Assembly (NCBI GenBank): GCA_016900015.1
Contig: JACJJM010000001.1
Location: 62,001 to 126,000 of the forward strand
Source of the DNA: Phocaeicola coprophilus
GTDB lineage: Bacteria > Bacteroidota > Bacteroidia > Bacteroidales > Bacteroidaceae
DNA: 64,000 bases
Direction of reading: 5' to 3'
The notes under the pieces were generated by a model. That model saw only the letters and a list, made by a program, of their open reading frames with translations. It was not told where the DNA came from and ran no database searches. Numbering within the stretch: the first letter of the stretch is position 1; the number at the start of each line of letters is the position of its first letter. Below, piece after piece: positions 17,885 through 24,820 of the stretch. The translations under genes were made by a program, and so were the position numbers.

Positions 17885-20197
17885 ATGATGACAAACCTTA
17901 AATGGCTCATCTTGGCCGGTCTTCTCTTGTCTGTTCTCCGGCTGGATGCTCAAACTGTTGTCGGACAAGTCGCAGACGAACAAGGACAGCCTTTGCCTTA
18001 TGCCAACGTGGCATTGCTCACCCTACCCGACTCTGCGTTTGTCGCAGGCTCTATCACTGACGAACAAGGACATTTTATGCTGAAAGATGTTGTGCCGTCC
18101 GGGCTTGTTCGCATCTCATCGGTGGGTTATGTCACAGTCTATAAGGAAACACGTGCAGATATAGGTGTCATCATTATGCAACCCGATGCGCACATGTTGC
18201 AGGAAGTTGTGGTAAGGAGTCGTCTGCCTGTGACCCGTATTTCGGGCGATGCGCTGGTGACCACCGTGCAGGGGAGTGTACTGGCAGAGGCTGGTTCGGC
18301 CGGTGATGTGCTGGCACGTATTCCTGCTGTAATCCGGCGGGACGACGCTTTTGAAGTCTTTGGAAAAGGCGCTCCGCTCATCTACATCAACGGCCGTAAG
18401 GTGCGCAGCATGGACGAACTGGAGCAACTCAATTCTTCTGACATCCGTCAGGTGGAGGTGGTGATCAATCCCGGCGCACGTTATGACGCTTCGGTGAAGT
18501 CCGTTATCCGCATACGCACGGTGAAACGCAAGGGCGACGGTTTCGGTTTTGACGTGCGTTCCACTTATAGTTATGCGGAGAAAAGCCAGTGGCACGAGCA
18601 GGCTAATCTGAACTACCGTCACGATGACCTGGACATCTTCGGTTCGCTGACCTATCGCCGGAACGTCCGTCTGCAAGATTCCCATATCAGCCAGGAGACG
18701 CAGGCCGATGCCCTCTGGCAGCAAGAGAACACGATGAACAATGAGTCGCTGAGTGAGCGGGTGGAAGCCGTGACGGGATGGAACTACGCCTTCGGCCGGG
18801 AGCATTCACTCGGTATGCGCTACAGTCTGCGGGCCATGCCCAAAGACCGTGTATTGTCGGGAATCACCAGCCGGGTGTGGCAAGACTGTGCGTTTTACGA
18901 CAACTGGACATCGCACAGCCGGAACGAGGGTGACCACCGTCCCACTCATCAACTGAATGTCTATTATAGCGGCAAAGCGGGCCGGTTGTCCATTGACTGG
19001 GATGCCGACTACTATGGTGGGAAGAGCAATACACGCAATTTCACCCACGAAGACAGTCAGGAGCAGGAGAGCCGTAACGTGAACTCCGCCAATCACATCA
19101 ACAATCGCTTGTTTGCCACGAAGCTGGCCCTTTCTCATCCGTTGGGAGGCGGCACGCTGGCCTTTGGTGGAGAATATTCCTGGACGCATCGCCGGGATGA
19201 CTACCTGAGCGAGAATATCCTCCTTCCTACTTCGCGCAGTAAAATCAGGGAACAGAACGTGGCGGCCTACGCGGAATACAGCCGCACGTTCGGCTTTGGC
19301 GCGCTTACGGCAGGATTGCGTTACGAACACGTCTCTTTTGATTATTATGAGAATGGACAACGCAGCGATAGCCAAAGCCGCCGCTACGATGATGTGTTCC
19401 CCAACGTATCGTATGCTACGTGGCTGGGCGACCTTCAGTTGCAGGCCTCCTATACGGCGAAGATTGAACGCCCTTCCTATCAATACCTGAGCAACAACGT
19501 GAGCTATGTCAATCGCTTCACGCTTCAGACCGGCAATCCTGCATTGAAGCCGACAGTCGTCCATGATGTGTCGCTCAATGCCGCTTGGAAGTTTCTGGTG
19601 GGCATGGTGAGCTATCAGCGCCGTACGGATGACATCATCTATTGGGGCGAACAGATGGCAGACAATCAAGCTGTGACTTTGGTCGGCAATAAGAACATAG
19701 GTTGTATACCGATGTTGACAGCCTACATTGGCGCTACGCCTGCTGTCGGGTGCTGGTCGCCGAATGTGGGCGTCGGAGTCAGCAGGCAATGGCTCACGCT
19801 GGAGACTGCCGTGGGTGAAAAAGTGATGGATAAGCCGATGTGGACAGCCGAGTGGGGAAACACATTTTCCCTTCCCCGCAAATGGCGGGTGAGCTTGGAC
19901 ATGTCGTACCAAGGCAAGGGCTACTATCAAAACGTTTATATGTCGCGCGACATGTTCACTTGCAATGTGTCGGTGAAGAAATTATGGCTGGACGATGCGC
20001 TGAGTGTGGAGTTGCGTGGCAACGATTTGTTCCACAGCCGGAAGGACGGGAACATCGTCCAGGTAGACCGGCATGTAGACCAGCGTAACACCATCAACAG
20101 CCGTGAGTGTGTCCTTACACTACGCTACAAGTTCAATGCTGCCAAGAACAAATACAAAGGCAAAGGAGCCGGGCAGGAAGAAATCAGGCGTTTCTGA
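17885..20197 (+). CDS. TonB-type outer-membrane receptor, OMP_b-brl_3 family
   Basis: A 770-residue protein with a signal peptide ending LDAQ (about residue 23), a carboxypeptidase-regulatory-like domain (VVGQVADEQGQPLPYANVAL to about 105), a plug-like region (QEVVVRSRLPVTRISGDAL, GDVLARIPAVIRRDD, IYINGRKV near 165), and a long C-terminal barrel ending in RECVLTLRYKFN. These proteins resemble SusC-like TonB-dependent transporters but lack a SusD partner; none is nearby. Substrate unknown. An ATG three bases later (17888) is an equally possible start. It is preceded by a 282-base AT-rich gap with no gene. Confidence 0.88.
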   Translation: MMTNLKWLILAGLLLSVLRLDAQTVVGQVADEQGQPLPYANVALLTLPDSAFVAGSITDEQGHFMLKDVVPSGLVRISSVGYVTVYKETRADIGVIIMQPDAHMLQEVVVRSRLPVTRISGDALVTTVQGSVLAEAGSAGDVLARIPAVIRRDDAFEVFGKGAPLIYINGRKVRSMDELEQLNSSDIRQVEVVINPGARYDASVKSVIRIRTVKRKGDGFGFDVRSTYSYAEKSQWHEQANLNYRHDDLDIFGSLTYRRNVRLQDSHISQETQADALWQQENTMNNESLSERVEAVTGWNYAFGREHSLGMRYSLRAMPKDRVLSGITSRVWQDCAFYDNWTSHSRNEGDHRPTHQLNVYYSGKAGRLSIDWDADYYGGKSNTRNFTHEDSQEQESRNVNSANHINNRLFATKLALSHPLGGGTLAFGGEYSWTHRRDDYLSENILLPTSRSKIREQNVAAYAEYSRTFGFGALTAGLRYEHVSFDYYENGQRSDSQSRRYDDVFPNVSYATWLGDLQLQASYTAKIERPSYQYLSNNVSYVNRFTLQTGNPALKPTVVHDVSLNAAWKFLVGMVSYQRRTDDIIYWGEQMADNQAVTLVGNKNIGCIPMLTAYIGATPAVGCWSPNVGVGVSRQWLTLETAVGEKVMDKPMWTAEWGNTFSLPRKWRVSLDMSYQGKGYYQNVYMSRDMFTCNVSVKKLWLDDALSVELRGNDLFHSRKDGNIVQVDRHVDQRNTINSRECVLTLRYKFNAAKNKYKGKGAGQEEIRRF

Positions 20198-20250
20198 ACG
20201 CATGCATTTTCCCTGTATGGGAGGATGTGGACAAATTGCTGTTTATAACA

Positions 20251-21273
20251 TTATCCGTTATGGTGGCTGTTGGTGTAGTCCACATACCACTCGTAGAAGC
20301 GGCGGATGCCTTCCTCGACGGACACGGACGGGCGGTAGCCGAAGTCCTCATAGAGGCGCGTCGTGTCGGCGTAGGTGCGAAGAACGTCGCCTGGCTGCAT
20401 GTCGGTCATCTCCATGACGGCTTTCTTGCCACAGGTGTCTTCCAGCACGTGGATGAACTTCATCAGCTGCACAGGTTCCGAACGGCCGATGTTGTAGACG
20501 CGGCAGAGCGGCTCTGCCGTCGGCATGCGGTCGAAGATTTGCATCACGCCTTCCGTGATGTCGTCGATGTAGGTGAAGTCGCGGTCCAGGTGGCCGTGGT
20601 TGAATACGCGGATGGTTTTGCCCTCGAGGATGGATTTCAGGAAGAGGAAGGGAGCCATGTCGGGCCGTCCTGCCGGGCCGTAGACGGTGAAGAAGCGCAG
20701 TCCGATGGTGGTCAGCCCGTAGAGCTTGTGATAGACGTGGGCCATCAGTTCGTCGGTCTTTTTCGTAGCGGCATAGAGGCTCACGGGGGAATCTGTCGGG
20801 GCGTCTTCACGGAAGGGCACGTCGCAGTCTGTGCCGTAGACGCTGCTCGAGCTGGCATAGAGGAGGGTCTTTACGGTGTGGTGGCGGCAACACTCCAGTA
20901 CGTTCAGGAAGCCCACGACGTTGGAGTCGATATAGGCCTGCGGGTTTTCGATGGAGTAGCGCACGCCGGCTTGTGCGGCCATGTTGATTACCACGTCGAA
21001 GGCTTCGTCGGCAAAGAGCCGTTCCATCCCGATGCGGTCGGTCAGGTCGAGCTTGATGAAGCGGTAGTCCGGGCTCAGGCTGCTTGTCGTCATCCGGCCG
21101 TCGCGTATGTCGCCCTGTTCGATGCCTGCATAGGCCAGCCGTGCATATTTCAGGCGGGTGTCGTAGTAGGAGTTGATATTGTCCAGCCCCACGACACGGT
21201 GTCCGCGGGTGAGCAATGCTTTCACGAGGTTAGAGCCGATGAAGCCTGCGGCTCCTGTCACTAATATATTCAT
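20251..21273 (-). CDS. UDP-glucuronate 4-epimerase-like NAD-dependent epimerase
   Basis: A 340-residue extended SDR enzyme: NAD-binding GAAGFIG at residues 7-13, LDNINSYYDTRLKYARL near 35-51 (the N.YYD..LK.ARL pattern typical of UDP-glucuronate epimerases), SSSVYG near 142, and the catalytic YAATKK near 168. It should interconvert UDP-glucuronate and UDP-galacturonate. It is the last gene of a four-gene minus-strand operon with GT2, LAB_N and GT39 genes, 41 bases after GT39. It could instead act on another UDP-sugar; the assignment rests on the motif and neighbours. Confidence 0.87.
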   Translation of the reverse strand: MNILVTGAAGFIGSNLVKALLTRGHRVVGLDNINSYYDTRLKYARLAYAGIEQGDIRDGRMTTSSLSPDYRFIKLDLTDRIGMERLFADEAFDVVINMAAQAGVRYSIENPQAYIDSNVVGFLNVLECCRHHTVKTLLYASSSSVYGTDCDVPFREDAPTDSPVSLYAATKKTDELMAHVYHKLYGLTTIGLRFFTVYGPAGRPDMAPFLFLKSILEGKTIRVFNHGHLDRDFTYIDDITEGVMQIFDRMPTAEPLCRVYNIGRSEPVQLMKFIHVLEDTCGKKAVMEMTDMQPGDVLRTYADTTRLYEDFGYRPSVSVEEGIRRFYEWYVDYTNSHHNG

Positions 21274-21314
21274 GGCAACTGTTTGTTTTGATGGGGTTTG
21301 GTAGAAGTATGAAC

Positions 21315-22862
21315 TTATTTGACCACTATGGCAGCGTATTTCCCCACTTCGTAGATTGTTGCGCCGGGGAAAGCTGCCGCCAGTTCGTCGGCAAGTTTGG
21401 TGCGTGTCAGGTAGACGAATCCATGTTTGCCTGTGGCCTTTGCCTCGTCGGGCGACATTTCAGGAGGTTTGTGTCCCAAGTATTTCTCAATGCCTTCGGT
21501 GCGGCCAAGCTTCCATGTGTAGAGTTCTCCGGAGCCGCATTCCCGGGCCAGCTCCATTCCTTTTTCACACACATGCCCGTAGCCTATCTGTTTGTTCAGT
21601 TCGGGCATGTCCCATCCTCCGATGAAGAGGCCCAGCAGGAGTCCGATGGCCAGTGTGCGGATGCTGGGTTGTACACTGTTGCGGCGTGCCTGCAGGTAGA
21701 GTGAAATCAGGCCTGTGGCTGCCAATATGCCTGCACAGGCCAGCAGCCAGGCTGACCCGAGGAAAGCCGTCTTCTCACGTTGTGCCAACACGAGCAGCAC
21801 CGGAAGGGCTGCCACGAAGACCACGGCTGGCAGGACTACAGCAACCTTTGTCCAGCGGCTCCGTTCGCAGCGCGGCAGGAAGAGCAGTGCGCCGTAGACG
21901 AAGAAGGGGAATGCCGGGAGCAGATAGATTTGGATTTTCGAACTGATGCAGGAGAGCATGACGAAGGTCGTCCCGGCGATGATGAAGAAGAACTGTTGCA
22001 GGTCGGTCTTCACCCAGCGTCGGCACAGGGCCGTGAGGAAAACGCCCACGACAAGGAGCGACCACGGCGCAAGGGAGTACCACACGGTGCCGAAATAGTA
22101 GTAGAACGGGTGTTGATGGTGGAACGAGCTGACCGCGCGGTCCACGGTCTGGTGGAAAAGCAGGTTGTCCAGATAGGCTGTGTCTCCTTCGAGGAAGACC
22201 GAGCCAAACCAAAGCACACAGCCTCCCAACAATACGCTCCATGTGCGCCATCCCCAATAACGCCCGAAAGAGCGCAGGTCACGTTTCGCGATGAGGAACA
22301 CGGTCGTGCCGAGCAGCGGCACGAGGATGCCCACCGGTCCTTTGCTGAAAAGCGCCATGAACACGTAGAAGGGAAACAGCCACCGGTCTCTTCCGGGATG
22401 GACGCTGTGTCCGCTCCAGAGGCGATAGAAGGTGTGGAGCGACAGCACGATGAACATGCACATGAGCATGTCCATGCGCAGGTAGAGCATCAGGCCCAGG
22501 AACAGGCCGCAGGTGAGCATCATCCATCGTCCGGTGGAGCGCAGGCGTTCGTCGGCTTCGAGTCCGGCCCAGCGGTCCATGACATAGACGGTCACGAGTC
22601 CCGGCAGGAGGGAGAAGAGCGACAGCAGCCACATCGGGTATCCGCCCGTCAGCCACTTGGACAGCATCAGCAGCCAGAAATAGAAAGGAGGCTTGTCGGC
22701 ATACGGTTGCCCGTCGAGGGTGAAGGTGAAGAATGTGCCGTCGCGCAGGGCTTCGTCGACGATGCTCAGGTAGCGTAACTCGTGGTTGGGCATGAAGTCG
22801 CGCAGCAGGATGAAGGGCAGCATGGCCAGCAACATCCAGAGGTAGGTGTGGAGTCGTTTCAT
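21315..22862 (-). CDS. GT39/ArnT-like membrane glycosyltransferase
   Basis: A 515-residue polytopic protein. The N-terminal luminal loop has the ArnT/PMT-like pattern ELRYLSIVDEALRDG followed by DGQPYADKPPFYFWLLML (residues 28-64), including the Glu and Asp-Lys-Pro-Pro residues of polyprenyl-phosphate-sugar transferases. About eleven hydrophobic segments follow, then a short soluble C-terminus. Such enzymes move a sugar from undecaprenyl phosphate to lipid A or core on the periplasmic side. The start at 22862 overlaps the LAB_N stop (ATGA); the longer upstream reading runs through the LAB_N gene in another frame and is rejected. Confidence 0.9.
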   Translation of the reverse strand: MKRLHTYLWMLLAMLPFILLRDFMPNHELRYLSIVDEALRDGTFFTFTLDGQPYADKPPFYFWLLMLSKWLTGGYPMWLLSLFSLLPGLVTVYVMDRWAGLEADERLRSTGRWMMLTCGLFLGLMLYLRMDMLMCMFIVLSLHTFYRLWSGHSVHPGRDRWLFPFYVFMALFSKGPVGILVPLLGTTVFLIAKRDLRSFGRYWGWRTWSVLLGGCVLWFGSVFLEGDTAYLDNLLFHQTVDRAVSSFHHQHPFYYYFGTVWYSLAPWSLLVVGVFLTALCRRWVKTDLQQFFFIIAGTTFVMLSCISSKIQIYLLPAFPFFVYGALLFLPRCERSRWTKVAVVLPAVVFVAALPVLLVLAQREKTAFLGSAWLLACAGILAATGLISLYLQARRNSVQPSIRTLAIGLLLGLFIGGWDMPELNKQIGYGHVCEKGMELARECGSGELYTWKLGRTEGIEKYLGHKPPEMSPDEAKATGKHGFVYLTRTKLADELAAAFPGATIYEVGKYAAIVVK

Positions 22863-23500
22863 GATCGGGAGGAAGGTTTGGGATGGGTGCCTATCCAGAG
22901 GTTGCGGGCATAAGCGATGAGGCCGCCGGCCTGCCCGAGGATGAGCACGATGTCGGTGCGGATGATGCCATAGGATACGATGAGCAGCGAGCCGGCCATG
23001 CTGATGACCCAGAAGCCGGTCGGCAACACGGACTGTCCCTTGTGGCGGGAATAGAACAGCTGGTAGACGAAACGCAGCGTGAACAGGATTTGCCCGGCTG
23101 AGCCGAAACAGATGAGCCACAGCGGGATGTTCTCGTTGCGGAAGAGGTCGTCAATGAACGTCTCATTGTGCGTCACGACCCACAACACGGCTACGACAGG
23201 CGTGAGCAGCAGCACGGCACGCAACACGGCGTAAAGCCGCCGCCAGATGCCTTTCTCTTTCAGGTTCCACAAATAGATGTAATAGGAAATGAATTGTCCC
23301 AGGATGATGGAGAAGTCGTCGCGCATCCAGCCGTAGATGCACAACAAGTAGGCACCCGCCACGCTGAATATCCAGAAGAGCGAGGGAGAAAGCACCTGAC
23401 GTGCACGCTCGGAGAGTATCCACTGCACCAGCATACGTGCCGAGAAGAAGGCCTGGGCCAGGAAGCCTATCGAGAGGACCAGAAGAGACTGTGTCGTCAT
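22859..23500 (-). CDS. LAB_N (lipid A biosynthesis N-terminal) domain membrane protein
   Basis: A 213-residue protein with two tandem LAB_N-like halves: FLAQAFFSARMLVQWILSER and SPSLFWIFSVAGAYLLCIYG in the first, GQILFTLRFVYQLFYSRHKG and LPTGFWVISMAGSLLIVSYG in the second. LAB_N was first seen at the N-terminus of some lipid-A-disaccharide synthases; as a free protein it commonly accompanies GT2 and GT39 genes. Its role is unproven, possibly helping a lipid-linked sugar enzyme. Start at 23500 and stop at 22859 each overlap a neighbour by four bases, so all three genes are translationally coupled. Confidence 0.88.
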   Translation of the reverse strand: MTTQSLLVLSIGFLAQAFFSARMLVQWILSERARQVLSPSLFWIFSVAGAYLLCIYGWMRDDFSIILGQFISYYIYLWNLKEKGIWRRLYAVLRAVLLLTPVVAVLWVVTHNETFIDDLFRNENIPLWLICFGSAGQILFTLRFVYQLFYSRHKGQSVLPTGFWVISMAGSLLIVSYGIIRTDIVLILGQAGGLIAYARNLWIGTHPKPSSRS

Positions 23501-24234
23501 TGCTCCGTCAGATTGGTTTCCGCCACGCGATAGTTGATATAGCGTTTCTTCATCCATCGGTAGGCAAAGCAGTCCATGAAGGGCGACACGAGCCGGTTCC
23601 ATAAGTGGTATTTCGACTGTCCGGCCGTGCGCGGGAAGTGGCGGACGGGGATTTGCTTGATGCGTCCGTCCTGCAGGAGCATCAGGGCAGGCAGGAAGCG
23701 GTGCATTCCGTTGAAGAAGGGGATGCGCTTGGCATAGTCGGTGTGCATGACTTTGAGCGGGCAGCCTGTGTCCTGCACGCCGTCGTTCGTCATCATGCGC
23801 CGGAAGCCGTTGGCTATCTTCGATTGCAGGCGTTTGAAGAACGTGTCCTTGCGGTGTGCGCGGATGCCCATCACCAGCTCATAGCGGTCGATGTCGGCCA
23901 GCAGGAGGTTGAAGTCTTCAGGAGTGGTCTGCAAGTCGGCGTCCATGTAGCCTACATAGTCTGACTCGGCAGCATCAATGCCTGCCTTCATGGCACCGCT
24001 GAGGCCGCCGTTTTTTTGGAGGGAGATGAAGTAGAAGTCTTTGTTGCGTCGGCAGATGTCGGTCATGAGTTGTTTGCTTCGGTCGGTGGAGCCATCGTCC
24101 ACGAAGAGCACGCAGGCCGGATAGAGTGAATGGGGGAGGAATTCGTTCAGGGTCTTTTCCAAAGCCCCCATGTTGTCCTCTTCGTTATATACAGGCACCA
24201 CGATGGTAAACCGATAAGCGGCAGTCTTGTTCAT
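23497..24234 (-). CDS. GT2 polyprenyl-phosphate glycosyltransferase (DPM1/ArnC/RgtE-like)
   Basis: A 245-residue GT-A enzyme: IVVPVYNEEDNMG near residues 11-23, FVDDGSTDRS near 44-53, GLSGAMKAGIDAAESDYVGYMDADLQ near 76-101 with the DxD motif, and QDTGCPLKVM near 154. It lacks the C-terminal membrane helices of GtrB/ArnC. It would place a sugar from a UDP-donor onto undecaprenyl phosphate. It is the first gene of the operon; a -7 box TAAATTTG (complement of 24275-24282) lies 41 bases upstream. Confidence 0.9.
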   Translation of the reverse strand: MNKTAAYRFTIVVPVYNEEDNMGALEKTLNEFLPHSLYPACVLFVDDGSTDRSKQLMTDICRRNKDFYFISLQKNGGLSGAMKAGIDAAESDYVGYMDADLQTTPEDFNLLLADIDRYELVMGIRAHRKDTFFKRLQSKIANGFRRMMTNDGVQDTGCPLKVMHTDYAKRIPFFNGMHRFLPALMLLQDGRIKQIPVRHFPRTAGQSKYHLWNRLVSPFMDCFAYRWMKKRYINYRVAETNLTEQ

Positions 24235-24485
24235 GTTAAGTTCGGTTATAAATAGTCGAGAATAAATTGCGCCGCAAATTTAATACCACTTTCTGTAGTA
24301 ATTCTGAAGAATAGTGAAAAATCATCTTAAAAAGACATCTTTGGCGAGATTTGGCCGACTTTATTGACTGTCGTACCTGTTTGCAGCTGAAGGATGGAAA
24401 CCTGCCCGGCTTTCGTGACTCTTCATGCCCGTTTTCCAGCTTCTTAAAAACTTTCACTTGGCTGGTCTTGTTTTTTAGGAAAAAT
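24235..24485. other. Intergenic region between GT2 operon and invertible locus
   Basis: It contains the leader of the GT2 operon on the minus strand (TAAATTTG box, complement of 24275-24282). No gene or clear structure is seen in the remainder. Confidence 0.5.
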
Positions 24486-24517
24486 GTTGTCGGATGGGAA
24501 TAGATACCCTACATTTG
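24486..24517 (+). promoter_or_regulatory. Fixed promoter facing into the invertible segment
   Basis: GTTG at 24486-24489 and a perfect TAnnTTTG box (TACATTTG, 24510-24517) are 20 bp apart. The predicted start of transcription near 24524 gives a short leader to the ATG at 24538. The promoter is outside the inverted repeats, so it stays in place while the segment turns. Confidence 0.7.
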
Positions 24518-24537
24518 TCGCCAAAATATGAAGTTTC

Positions 24538-24741
24538 ATGTCACGGCTAAAGATGAATGTAAGAACTGTAGGTCCTGAGGGTGTGGAGTGTGCATCCATC
24601 CCGGATGATTTGCCGAAGGGAAGAGGCTGCGAAGTATGCCTCAAGATACTTCAATGCTTGAACCAAAAGCGCGTCTATCTGGACCGAAATCTTTCTTTAG
24701 CGAAATTTAGTTCAATAGTGGGCACGACTATTGCACGATGA
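24538..24741 (+). pseudogene. N-terminal half of inversion-split AraC-type regulator (OFF form, 67 aa)
   Basis: The reading frame starts at an ATG placed right after a promoter and encodes 67 residues. From residue 28 it reads PKGRGCEVCLKILQCLNQKR, then VYLDRNLSLAKFSSIVGT, the first part of the small AraC/HTH regulators common in Bacteroidales, which normally continue NTTYLS. Here the frame leaves at the 14-bp repeat (24714-24727) and ends four residues later as TIAR-stop. The natural continuation is found, in the same frame, at the matching repeat at 27591-27604 on the opposite strand. Inverting the segment joins the halves to 160 residues. I therefore read this as one half of a switchable gene, not as random decay. 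Confidence 0.8.
24714..24727 (+). repeat. Left inverted repeat / crossover site
   Basis: AATAGTGGGCACGA. At this end the site is also palindromic: CAATAGT (24713-24719), a 7-base centre, and ACTATTG (24727-24733), as expected for binding of two recombinase subunits around a crossover. The repeat encodes IVGT of the AraC helix region, a well conserved point of these regulators. Confidence 0.85.
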
Positions 24742-24753
24742 GGGTATAAAAAT

Positions 24754-24783
24754 AGGGCTATTTCCTTTGCGGGAAATAGCCCT
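24754..24783. terminator. Terminator of the lipoprotein gene; caps the fixed promoter in the OFF state
   Basis: A perfect 12-bp stem (AGGGCTATTTCC at 24754-24765, GGAAATAGCCCT at 24772-24783) with a 6-base loop. On the minus strand it is followed by a U-run (complement of 24746-24753), placed 37 bases after the lipoprotein stop. On the plus strand it is followed by TATTTGTTT, so it should also stop transcripts entering from the fixed promoter at 24486-24517. Confidence 0.85.
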
Positions 24784-24820
24784 TATTTGTTTGTAGTTCT
24801 GTTCTTATAGACAGGGTTGA

